DNA of 64,000 nucleotides from Prosapia bicincta (Eukaryota > Arthropoda > Insecta > Hemiptera > Cercopidae): the NCBI GenBank assembly GCA_036971475.1, contig JBAIZL010000005.1, forward strand, positions 232,577,369-232,641,368, given 5' to 3'. The notes beneath the pieces were generated by a model, which did no database searches, was not told the origin of the DNA, and worked only from the letters and a program-made list of their open reading frames with translations. Position 1 is the stretch's first letter. Every line of letters begins with the position of its first letter. The translations under genes were made by a program, and so were the position numbers. Below, piece by piece: positions 1 through 12,700 of the stretch.

Positions 1-659
1 ATAACCATTCTGAAAATAACCTACAATAACTATTCAGACAACAATCAATACAGAATCTAGATTCAACATCAATCAACACATTCACAATCTAGATCAACAA
101 TCCCTCAGTCCTCAGTTAGGTATAGGCCTCACTATTGTTATAAATGTTTATTTTATGGAATACATTTCTTGCTGTGTATCACTCTACACGGGTTATTTTT
201 CCCTCTAAATCTCCAACCCTACCCCTACTCAAGCTTCACCTGTTTTCCTGCATCCTCCTTCTTACATTACTTTCCGTGACTATGCTTTTCCTCTGAAAGG
301 AAAAGAAAGATGCTATTGCTATTTTGCCTCCATTTTTCCCTATACAGTTTAAGCCTTATGTTCGACGAATTCTCCTTATGCTGCTCTGTTTAATTATTTT
401 TCTGTCATTCAGAGACTTTGACATTCCTCTCAATACTCCCATATGAACAACAAAACACACTCACAAAATTTAAGGATATATTTACAGAATATCACTGAAT
501 CTTAGTTTTACTTCGATTAAAAATATTTCTACTTCTGCTCAAGTGGTCCTTTTAACTTAAACTATCATTTTTCAAAACTTCTAGTACCAATGGATCACTA
601 TATTCTAACAATTATGCTTGTTACGAAAGCATTCCCCTCTTATTCTTAATTTTATTTCT
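1..659. other. no recognised gene
   Basis: AT-rich DNA with no open frame of note, no recognisable domain and no obvious repeat. If the stomatin gene starts upstream of the window this is intron. I looked for an upstream stomatin exon (a frame ending in PPQE before a GT donor) here and up to 4.6 kb and did not find one. Confidence 0.4.
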
Positions 660-826
660 TCCATAATTAAATAAAACTAAACTAAATGAATACGTAAGGG
701 CTTACTTGCTGACGTAAAGGCTCTACTCGTAGAGGCTTTGCTTCGTAAAAGGAACGATTGTTTCGAAACCTGTCAGCAAGTAAGCCCAACGTATTCACTT
801 AGTTAAGTATAATTTAATTATAGTTT
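660..826. repeat. palindromic (foldback/MITE-like) repeat
   Basis: The left arm (about 662-716) and right arm (about 768-826) are inverted copies of each other. Both carry the segment AACTAAxTGAATACG followed by GGCTTACTTGCTGAC, read inward. The loop of about 55 bp contains two short internal palindromes. The arms stay complementary outward into AT-rich sequence, so no clean target-site duplication can be drawn. No coding capacity. It could be a MITE or a pair of inverted retroposed tails. Confidence 0.65.
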
Positions 827-2680
827 AATCAGTGAATTCGAGATTAACAACAAGCAACTTTATTTCTTCCTCTTTGGAAACTTTGGTAAAGTAGGAGGAA
901 CCCTTCTATGACTGTCACAGAGAGAAGACAGTGTTTGAGTGATACCACTTTATGATCTACTACATTCTAAATTACAGGGTAGGCTTGAACCAGATCTACT
1001 GTCTGATGAAAAGATATGGCGATATCTATCTATTACACTACAATGAAAAACCGTAAGAAAAAATAGGTGAAGTAAAATTACAAAAGGATATAAAATAATC
1101 CTGGTATTATTGTTAGAAAAAGATAGCACGGGCTCAGTTGCTTACCTGAAGTAGTTTGAATCCTTGCTAAATAAAGGAGCTGTCTATCCACTACTCAGTA
1201 TTACATTTATTGTTCTTATCTTTTAAATACTCAGTTATTCTTCATGAAAATATGCATTTTCTCTGTTTGGATAAAATTACTAGAACGCCAACAATGAAAC
1301 CAGTCAAAAAAATACCTTAGCATGCGGGTGTCCCTATATTTAAAACTAAAAACATAACAACCTTTGCGAGGAAATTTTTCTGGCCCCTACAACATTGATC
1401 ATAGTCCTATGACTTTTCCCTGTGGAATTCAGGGTGTGGTTTTTATTAGGGCTGGTAGTATAGTACTTTACAATTAGGTGAGTAGGAATATTTACCACTC
1501 CATTTCCTTAATAAACAGTTACCCTTCAGGGGCCTTTCATCTACAGGACACATAGAGTGTATTTTGTTTTTATGCCTGTTCTTGAAATTTTACAAGTTAT
1601 TTGTAAAACTAGATTTTTTTTATTATCAAAATAGTTCCCTAAGTATTGAATTTATTAATGTAAGGTTTGTAGTTTAATGCTTCTAATCCTGTGTTGCTAC
1701 TCAATATATTACTTCAAAGTTATTTTGACTAAAGGCAGATACTTCTCTTCAAAATGCACTATTCTCTCCTCTTTTCTCCTCTTCTCTCCTCTTTTCTCCT
1801 CTTCTCTCCTCTTGGCCGCCTATCCTTTAATATTACTTCAGTTAAACAACACAACATTGGCAAAAATACAAGATACAGACATCACCATATTCAATGCCCT
1901 CCAGCTAAAATCTCATACATTCTTCTTCCTGCTCTAAGCCTTTCTTTTGTGCACCTTTACTTTGGATTAATCTTTCCATCATATTTAGGTTTTTAATTCA
2001 CTCTGCTTGGTAACACTGAAAGTAATTTCATTACCTATGCTAATTCAACAAGCTTAACTTAGCTTAACAAGCGTCTTAATTCTTTTTTTAAGCCACAGGA
2101 AATATACCTTCTTTTCTTGTAATAAAGAATTTCTGTGGATATCATCTGAAAACCTCACGTCTTTACCAGTCGTGTAAAAATTTAATTACAACATAAATCA
2201 GATATTTAATACTACCTGCCTTTTTCAGTCACTTCTAAGGTTTTTTAAATCTTGAACTTCATCCTTGTAGGTGTTCTATAACTGACCCATATTCTATTTT
2301 TTTTATTTTCCTTTTCTGATCAATTTTGTAATTAATTTTATAATTACAATTACTTACAGCAAGCTTTGAACTTTTCAAATCTCTTCTACGCTTTTCTCCT
2401 ATATTCTTGCTTTACGATCAATTATTTCATTCACTCTATTACAATATCCCATGTAATTACTTACAGCAAACTTTTAGGTTTTCAGAACACGCCTGCGTTT
2501 TTCTTTCAATTACCAATATCTTTACCTATATTTATAAATTTACCTTCATTCTGTAAATTTCCTGAATTCTGAAATAACCTCCCAAAAAAGTCAATTTACA
2601 TGTGAATTTTAACTAAATTATTTATAAATTTAACTAAAAATTATTTTAAGTATCTTCACTTCGCTAATGATATTATTCAC
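827..2680. other. no recognised gene; CT-rich tract at 1762-1813
   Basis: No coding region is supported. The only distinctive element is a pyrimidine tract at 1762-1813 made of alternating TCTCCTCTT and TTCTCCTCT units, which creates overlapping open frames around 1677-1996 that I do not regard as genes. Confidence 0.5.
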
Positions 2681-2689
2681 CTTCATCGA

Positions 2690-4120
2690 ACGTTTGCAAC
2701 TGCGCACTATTTGAACAATCATCAGGACTATTTGAAACTTGTCCACTGCTCTTCTAAAAAGTGTCCTTGTGCTGACTCTATACCATTGTCGTAAGTGCTT
2801 CAGCCAAGATGTCCTGCGACAACCCGGACCTCTTGTACTATCAATTTTACCTTGTATAATAACCTGAAGAAGTTGATATTACATCTATTACGTAGGACAT
2901 GTCCGAAATATTTTAATATTCTCTTTTTGACAGAGTGTTTTATTTCTGTTTGTTTGTTCAACTGATTCAGTAAGGCTGTATTTTGGGCTTTGTCGACCCA
3001 CTAATACCTAGCATACGCTAGTAGGTCCAGATTTCAAAAGCTCCCAGTCTCTTATACATGGCATCTGTGAGTATTCATGCTTCAGCTCCATACATGAATA
3101 TATTGAACACATAACATCTAAGACTACAAATCCTTAAGGGTAGATCGATATCATGACATAGTACGGCCTTCATTTTGTTAAAGGCACCTCGAGCTTGTTC
3201 CATTAGGGACTTTATTTCTTGTGAGGTGTCCCGATTTTCATTGAGTGTGCATCCCACATACTTGTACTGTTGAACGCATACTATGGGTTTTCCATCATAT
3301 TCTAAATGACCAAGCACCTCCTTTGGCCTACTTACCACCAGCCACTTTGTCTTCCTAATGTTTAACTTGAGTCACATCTCTCCACTCTTATCTGTCGCGC
3401 AGCTCAGAAGTTCTTGCAAGACCTTCAATGTGTTCGTGACAAGTACAGTATCCTCCGCGTATCTAAGATTATTTATATTGTCCCAATAATAATAATGCTT
3501 TGGTGTTTCTCATATAAAGTCTCTTGAAAGATTTCTACAGAGTATAAGTTGAACAAGAGAGAAGCACGCAGCCTTGTAGGACATATTTGTACCTCATCTG
3601 ACGTCTCTCCGTCCACTGTTATTCTTGCTTTGTGTCACCTGTAAATACTTGCTACTATTCTTATCTCTTGTTCATTCAAATTTTGATTTCTTAGTATTTT
3701 TGTGTTGGGCAGTACCGAAAGTCTTCTCATAATCCATAAAAGACGCGAACACATTCACGAACACATCTCGACATCTCTGAACCAATACCTTCATACTGAA
3801 CTAAGCCTCGAGTGAACCCATCCCATTCCTGAAACCGAACTGTGTGATACTCACGTTCTCTTCCCACTTGCTGTAAATACGGGTATGTATAATTTTCAGG
3901 AGTATTTTCAGAACATTACTCGTGAGACATTCGTTACAGGGCCTGACGTTTTGCTTTTCTGGTAGTGTCACTAAGGTAGAAATTAACCAGTTTTTGAGAA
4001 TTTTGCCGCTTCTATAGATTAAATTAAATAGCCTAAAACAACGTCAAGTGATTGCTCTTCAGAAAGGAGTTTTAACAATTCAAAATGTGTTTCATCGGGT
4101 CTCTGAGGTCTTACCCTTTT
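2690..4120 (-). pseudogene. decayed LINE (non-LTR retrotransposon) reverse transcriptase, C-terminal part
   Basis: Read on the minus strand from about 4120 down to 2690, frames interrupted by stops and shifts give successive RT landmarks: a segment like ISLMSHVLKI, then FGFRNGMGTREA, then a degenerate MDYEKTFGTAQH (palm motif A region), then NLRYAEDTVLVT (the YADD catalytic box with D to E change), LNIRKTKWLVVS, and an intact stretch at 3338-3075 with KYVGCTLNE, EQARGAFNKMKAVLC and YGAEA. Beyond it come GAFEIWTY, ISWVDKAQN and KRILKYFGHVLRN, typical of the C-terminal tail of this LINE group. The element is 5'-truncated and inactive. I cannot assign the clade with certainty (RTE- or Jockey-like). 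It would lie in an upstream intron or the 5' flank of the stomatin gene. Confidence 0.85.
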
Positions 4121-4627
4121 TTGCAAGTAATCATTGCAACTAGTAAATCTTCATCTTCCTGACCTTACATCTTCCATATTCTTAAATATTTTTTACCGTG
4201 TCTTTCTTTCTACCAGAGATTGAATGAGGACCTGTGTTGACCTCGTAGAATGAGGGATAAAAGATTTTCTTGTTAAACCACACTTTCTGTTTCGTCTCAT
4301 TTTATTAGTTCTTTGAATATTAACATTTTAACCTATTTTGGTATTAATTTTATTTGATAGATCAGAATCAATAGTCAAATAATATTGAGATATATCTTCA
4401 TTATTCAAGTTCAAAGTTACCTCCAATTTATATGTACACGATCTTTGAAAGCACAAATTGAACATTATTGCTAAATAATATTAAAGTTTTTCTTGATTGA
4501 ATGAAATTAATTTTAATATTTATACATTTTGAAAGATATGTCTAATTAATATTGAATTGGTCTCCTTTATTTCGTGCATTTTGTTTGTATAATTAACTGA
4601 AATAACACAGAATCTTAAACATTTTAG

Positions 4628-4831
4628 GTCCTCACAAAAGACAGTGTAACGGTTTCTGTAGATGCTGTAGTCTACTACCGTGTGTCAAATGCTACTATAT
4701 CAGTTGCCAATGTGGCCAATGCTCATCATTCCACAAGACTGTTAGCTCAGACAACTCTCAGGAATGTGTTGGGCACCAGGCCTCTACATGAGATCCTTAG
4801 TGACCGAGAGGCCATTTCCAACACAATGCAG
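4628..4831 (+). CDS. stomatin-like gene, exon a (SPFH core)
   Basis: Sixty-eight codons in phase 0, acceptor TTTTAG and donor CAG|GTTTGT. It encodes the central band 7 domain from VLTKDSVTVSV to LSDREAISNTMQ. The strong similarity to stomatins in many phyla is recognised from motif memory. The preceding exon should end with a codon-complete PPQE-like motif, which I could not find in the first 4.6 kb. Confidence 0.92.
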
Positions 4832-6637
4832 GTTTGTATTTCGTAAGAAAAAAATGCTGCATTCCAGCAATAACACAACTACTGTGAGTTTAAAAGAAAT
4901 TTCAATTAATGGCTATACTACTTTCAAATATATTGGTAAGCAAATCAACTATTTATTATTTCATTTTTCAATTCCTTCTATTAGTCAAACTCTCCTTATA
5001 TATATCTTGCTCAAATTTTCAGTTGTTAATAAAATTCTTTTTATCTATTCCACTTTTTATTTTACTCAAGTTCAAATATATTTTCAAACTTGTAGTGGAT
5101 GACACTTGATCTTAATACAGTTTTTCAAATATTAATTCATTAATTAAATGTAATGAATTAGAGTAATGAATTAATTGTACTTTTATATGGGGGATAAACT
5201 TATCACAAAAGGGGCAAGGTATGTAATATAGTTATTTTGTTACATTTGGCTAAAAATAAGTGAAAACATGTGATTTCATAAAACAACTGATTTTATGTTA
5301 TAGATGATGTTGTAGGACATGTGGTTTTAACACATAAGTTATGTTACTTTATTTATATTAAATGTAATTATTTAATAAAAGGTAACTAAAATAAAAATTT
5401 TCTTTGTTAACCTACATAGGAATTAACTTTCAAAAATGTTTGTTCAAATTATTTGTTTCTACTTTAGGAACGATTATCTTAATATACTTTGCATTATTTT
5501 TTTTTAAATAATGATATATTTAATCGCTTATTATAACATAGAACAATGATTACTTTAAGTTTATTTTTTTAATTGAATAGACTGCTCATAATATTTCAGA
5601 GATTTAGAGTCTCAAATCAAAAGTTAACAAACTTCCATTAGCGTCAGTTGTAGACTTGCAAAAGGAGTAATGGATGTCCATTAACTAGCTTGCAAAGTTC
5701 CAATATCAGTCAGTTAGTGGGTACTTGAGTTTAAATAACTTAATTATGTATATAAATATACAATATTGAAAGATACATTAAGATTGACATTATTTACAAG
5801 TTTAAAAATTAAGTTTTAATCTATTTACAAATCCCACTCTAAAGCACTTGAACTTGTATTAATATGACATAATAATACATGTTTAAATGTAATAGTGTTA
5901 AAGATGTAAGTTAAAGATGGAATTAAATAATACAAATTAATTTTAAAGTAAGTTTTATGTGAGATAATTATAAGTATAATTAAAATAATTGCACCAGCAG
6001 TTAGATGTGGTTCAAAAGATGTAGCAAAATCAGATGTTTTTGACAGAGGAATGTTTCAACCTTTTTAAATTCCTTATTTCCTTTAAACACTTCTTATCAT
6101 TCCATTTGACTAACATTTCTTCTGCCAAAAACATTTTTTAAATTCATCATTCATTTCAGAGTAGCCTTCCCCAAACAGTTTCTTCCTACAAAGTCACTTC
6201 CTTAATTTATTTTTTTCTAATTTAGTTTTGACAATTTTTGTTCTTAATGCATAATGTACATCATAAAATGATGTACCCATCCTTTTGTTGTATCCATCCT
6301 TTGTTGTTGTACATCTCAAATGTGTGTTGCTTATGGTGATTTTTGTCATTTCATTACAATTCCAGGTTTCCATATAATTCAATAATCTTAAACAAATTAC
6401 ATCTCTATCTAGCCTGATTTGCATTTTTATTTTTTATTTACAACATATGCACATAATTTAGCTTAAGTTGTATGTTTTAAAAAAGACTTGTTCTTTTTTC
6501 TAAAATGATATATAAACAGCAAACTCTTACACATTTTTCTTCTTCCTCTTATGATTCTTGTAACACTCTTTTTTTCTACAACTTATGTTTTTTTTATATA
6601 TATCATGTAGAAATTTACATGTAACTGTTTTTTATTT

Positions 6638-6701
<64 letters not shown>

Positions 6702-9700
6702 AAGTTTTAAATCATGGCAAACACACACAATAAGTGGTTGCATGTCGATTACAAATGTATTTGGTTTTACAAGTGTTGACTTTGCAGCATGTTTCAATTT
6801 TAAACATTTGTTTTTGTTAGTTGGCTTTAAAATGTTTTTCTTGAAAATTGGTTTTTTTATAACAATGCATATGTTACTTTTAATCCTAAAACAAATATTG
6901 GCTTGAACTGATTTAACCAATAATTGAAATTCATTCTTTTATCACACTATGTATTGTATATTCCTGTCGTATGCATCGTTGATGGATTACTGTTCAAAAC
7001 ATTTCGTATCTGGCTAAACCATTGTGATGCTTCCTTTCACACTATATTGACACAGGCACTTCAGTTCAGACAACAGGCAGAGGGAAATCAATTTATTACT
7101 CTTTTTGATTGACTGATAAAACTTTATTCCAGATATTTGTAACACCATTTTGCATTGGACATTTTTTTTTTAATAACCACAACATATATATTTAAGGTGG
7201 AAAACTTTTTTGTAGACAAGTTAAGAGTATTTATTTTATTTATTATACTTACGGCCTGTCTGTCACTAATCATTAATGCAGTTGGTACATGGAATAGTAG
7301 AAGGAAAAAGGTTTTACTATATATGGAATAAATTTTATTTATAAAGTATTCATACAATATAGCTGATTACAGTTGAATAAATAAGATGGAATTGCATATG
7401 TATGACTAATTAAGCTAAATGCCTTGTACCTGATTAATTAAAATGTAGGAGATATAAAGTGAGTTATGAAACTTTCCTTGATTCCCACCATGACAGCTCT
7501 TGAAAGAAAAGCCTAAGAAATCAGAGAGGCAGTTGTTCACTTTAAATTAGACATGTCATAATTGTCTTACAGCTAACCGAAACAGAAAAAAATAATTTGC
7601 ACTGTGTGCAGAGAGCCAACCTGAACATGTTTGGATTTATTGTACAGTGTACTTATCAAAAAGTTCCAGAAGAAAAAGTATTAAGGTGGTTTTGAGTACT
7701 TTATCATCAAATGTGCTGACTGAATCTAGAAAGAAACAATAGGAAATATCATGAAGTTATTCCAATAGTAAAAGTGTGCAGACATCACCACTTCTTGATA
7801 TAGAAGTACTGTCTACCAGGGTATTATTTTCTACTGACTGCTTCCTGTAGCAAAGAGGCCAAGAATATTTACAATACACATTTTGTGTCCATAATAGGTT
7901 TACTGCTAGAATTGAGTTGTATAATACAGGTGAATAATACAAGAAATGACAAGTAGTAAAGAAGGTTGAACATTAAAGAAAATATGTGACATATAGAATA
8001 GGAAATAAACCAATAGAGAAAGTTTTGAAGTTTTTCTCTTAAAAAGATAAAGAAATTATTGTACAATTAGTAAAACATCAAAATCTTGTTGCTGTTCATG
8101 ACGAGCTGGTTGTTAATTCTTATTACACTTTTACTATTACTTGCGACCAGACTTTTTGTTAACTAAAAGTTGTTAAATTGTTAACTTCCGCTTAACAATT
8201 TAATAACTTTTAGTTAACAAAAAGTCTGGTCGCAAGTAATAGCAAAAGTGTAATAAGGATTAGAAAAACATCAGTATTTTTCAACAAATAATAATATGTT
8301 TAAACTTTTTAAATAACTTGCTAACATTATGACATTCAAATAAAAATAAAGGAATAAATGTAATACTAAGGACGAGACTCAATAACTTCCTGGCTATTAT
8401 GTGACCTCTAGTCACATTTGCTGCTACCTTAGCTAACTGTTTCTCTGCTTCATCCTGATCATAGAATGCTACTGTTGACATAGAAATTTAGTTGTTTCTT
8501 ACTCAATAGTGTTCTACCAGGAACACAACTTTTTGGGTTGTTCCTGGTTTTCATTGTTATAAATAGTACAATAAAAAACAAGTCATAGAAATTTTTTAAA
8601 ATTTATTTGAATTATTTTATTTAAAATATAAATAAATTTAAATTATTTTCTAAAACCCTTTCACCAATGAATCTCCAATACTACTTCTTTATTTAACTAT
8701 TGAGTTCATTTGTTTCTAGGTGTTCCTAACCTATCGAATGTTATTATACTGTAATTACATTTTATTTTAATCTTAACTCTACTTTTTCTATATTTAATTT
8801 CTTCTAAAAAACTTTTTTTAATATTTGAAAATTTTGTTTTACAACTGAGGTAGCTCTAAAACATGAGTTTTGAATGCATCAACTGCTTATTCAGGTGTCG
8901 AAAACTGTTGACTATATAGTTTATTTGTGATATTCGAAAACAAAAAATGTTATTAGGTGACAAATCAGGACAGTATGGCAGATGACCTATCATTTCAATG
9001 TGTTTACCTGTAAAAAAATTTCATATTTAAGCTGACTTATGAGACCTTGCATTGTAATAATGAAGAATTATGCTTCTCTTCTTTGATTTCTCCTGAAGTT
9101 TTGGCAAACCATTATTTGTGCATCATTTAGAGTTGACCAGCCTACATTGCTCTAATATCACTATTGCCACTTGTCCTCTGTTGAAAAGTCCGAAGTAGGT
9201 AACCCTATATGTCATTTTTTTATCATAAACTCTGCAGTCAGTCTGCAATTGAATCCTTACAAACTCCAAATTACAAATTATGAAGCTTTATTTTACATAA
9301 TCTGGTATCACCATTGGTGTTCAATGTTGACCTTTCTACTTTTTCTCACTTTAAACCTTTTTTTTAACAAAAATTTTGTCTTGCCTTTTTAAAATAGTTT
9401 TATTACAAAGGATTAAAAATTTTCATTAGTTTAAAAAAATTTTATTCACTTGGGTTGAAAATGTATAAGCATAATAGCTAAGTTTACTTGTTAAACCTAT
9501 TACTCAGGCTATACGTTTTAAAGTAACGCCATATAACTGTTTAGTATGCACACCATCTTTCATCCCTTTTTGTGTTTATTCTATATCCCAAGTTTCATAT
9601 TACGTTCCACTAGCTTAGCTTTTAACTTTAGCTTTATTTTATGCTGTTCCTCTTTCATCTTAGTTAACTATTCAATTTTAAATACATTAATTATTCATAG

Positions 9701-12700
9701 CAACCCTTTTATATTCAATATTCCTTTTACTCTGCAGTCTAATATTTTATCCTACTACTAGTGGATAAGAATATTTGATCCTTACCTTTTTATACACTTA
9801 TTTTTAATGTATTTTTACCTTTTTAATGTATTTTGTTTCCCTCAAAACTTGTTATGTAGTCAATTACTTGTAATTATTGAATTTTTAATAGTTTCTGTTT
9901 GTTTCATTTTTATAACCCTGTTTACTCATTTATAAATCTTTTTAATCCCTTACAATTTTAAAAAAATGTTTTAACTTGCCTATAGTAGCACTTACTTTGC
10001 TTGTTGAGGACGGCCATTTCGGGAGATGTGTCCCTTTGTCAACTCAGACGGTAACTGATCTCAAGGTTTACGTAGGTTAGGGTGGGGGTGGGATATTTTA
10101 GTGGTGTGGGTGTATTTTGTGTGTATTAGGAGTTATGATGTCAAAAAGTGCGTGTGAGTTGTAATGTAATTGTGTATTGAGTATGTGTGTAGGGTGTAGT
10201 TTGAAGTGCCTATATATTTCGTATTGTTCGGTTGTGTAGCGTTGGTTGTTTCTGTGTTGTTTATGAAGAATTTGTAGGTTAGATGTTATGTCTGTGTAGT
10301 CGTGTTTTGTGGAATTGAGATGATTGGCAAAGTTTGATTGGTAGCTATTGTTTTTTAGTGCTTTTATATGTTCTTGGTAACGTGTGTAGAATGACCTCCC
10401 TGTCTGGCCTATGTAAAAACTGGGGCATGAACTGCAAGTTAGTTTGTAAACTCCAGTGATGTTGTAAATGTCGTTGATTTTGCTGTTGGGTTTAAATTGT
10501 TTGTTGAGAGTGTTGTGTGTGGAGTAAGCTATTTTGTAGTTGTATTTTCGTAATGTGTTGGTTAGATTGTGGGTTTTGGATGATCTGTAAGGTATTGATA
10601 AGTATTCTATGGGATTGTCATCTTGTGTGTTTGTGTTTGGGCCCCTAACATTTATGTTTTACTTCTCATGTTGTTTTTATCTGCTCTCTATAAAGCTCAT
10701 AAAGTGTCTACTCATTGTAAGGAAAAGAAAGATTAGATATCATTATGTAGGACAAAGGAAAAGACATAACAATCCCCCGGTACTCGGAAAAATTATTTCA
10801 TTGAGTAGTTATTAATGTATGTCACATCATGCCACTTTGAACAAGCTGGTTATGTTGACTTTCTTTTATTTGCTTTATAGTTCATTATTCTTCAAAATAA
10901 TCTTAACATTTTGTTTGTGAATGTTACTTCTATTTTCAAGTGTACATAAACATAAATGAAACAACAAAAAGTAGATCAGTTTTTTGTCAGTGACATAGAG
11001 AGGCCTATATTTTACACCAAGGTGTAAGAGTGTAAGGACTTAGGTTTAAACATATAATTCTCAATTTATTGTGGTGGAAATGATCCAAGGAAAGTCGTTT
11101 ATCTGATATGGTCATGTTCTCTATTGAAGTTAAAGAAGGGTGTCTTCCACTAACTTCCATAAGAATATATCTGAGTGAGATAATGTGATGAACATGATGA
11201 TGTGTATATTTCATGTTGTTTTCTTATAAGTTTGTATCTCATACTGTGGTACTACGATGGATGTCAAATCCATCTGCATGACTGTGGAGGTACACTTAAA
11301 ATTTAAGTGGTATTTTGTACATAAAAGAATGAGGGAGCATAAAATTACTTGGATTGTGCAAAGTGTAACTCTGAAGTATAAGGTAACTTTTTTAAAACAA
11401 TTCATACATAGATTACTTGGATTGTGCAAAGTATAACTTTGAAGTATGAGGTAACTTTTTAAAACAATTCTAAATAAGATTTCTTGAATTATACAAAGTA
11501 CAACTCTGAAGTATAAGGTAATTTTTTTTAAACAATTCATACAAAAGATTACTTGGGTTGTGCAAAGTATAACTGTGAAGTATATGGTAACTTTTTTTAA
11601 AACTATTCATACATAAAACTACTTGATTATGCAAAGTATAAATTTGAAGTATAAGGTAACTTTTTTAAAACAATTCATACATAAGATTACTTGATTATGC
11701 AAAGTATAAATCTGAAGTATAAGTTAACTTTTTTTAAACAACTCAAACTACTAATGAGCATTGTAGAGGTTTAGAAAGTATAATTAAATACCCTTGAATT
11801 TAAATTTTTTTGGTATTTTTGCAGATTTCTATTTCATAAGATAACCACAAAGATAACAGTGCTGAAATTGAATATAAGATTTTTATAATTACTTTTTATG
11901 TTTGAATGAACAACAACAAAATCCCTGATAGTACAGAAGAGTTGTAGAATCTAAATATGTAGTAACTAACTTTTGAAACCAAATTATGTGATAATTGTAA
12001 CTGCAGCTACAAGCTAACATGAAGAGAGAGAATTATGAAGTATAAATTATCTACAACTGTTTGAGGTATACATTTTTGGGCAAATAAAGAGAATCATCTG
12101 TAAAAAACTACAGATCAGGATTTCAGGTTGTGTCCAATAAAATATATACCTAAATCTGGTTAGATAACTATAATCTGTTAAAACTACTTCAGGTATCTCA
12201 AAGTGTTAATTTAATGATTAGTGGTGAAAAGATTAAATAAACATCAGAGTACAATTAATTTACTATTGTGTTTTCTTTCTTCTTGTTACTTTATAATTCT
12301 TTTTGTATTATCTCTTTTATATTTTTGAAATCAAACAAATTCTTTCTGTTTGGAAACAAAATTATAACTTGATAAGAATTTGTAAAATAATAAGCAATAT
12401 AGTGACATACAGCAATAGTATTATTGATTTATTAAATGTCTGACAAATATAACAATTGTAATATTATAAAATGGATAATTGCAGATGGCTCTAGATGATG
12501 CAACTGAATCTTGGGGGATAAAAGTGGAACGGGTGGAAATGTAAGTGATTTAAACCTCTTTCTACTGTTTATAATAAAAGGTTATTGTTGGATAAAATTA
12601 CAGTATTTCCTTGATGGAAATAAGAAAATCAAGCAGACTTGCTATATTAAAACTGTTGTCAACTAATTAACCATTCGATTTTTAAAAAATCATTAGATAC

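Noticed and set aside
8281..8481. Minus-strand 66-codon open frame beginning STVAFYDQDEAEKQLAKVAA
   Set aside because: The first half looks protein-like, but I recognise no family, there is no supported splice partner and the second half is typical AT-rich noise.
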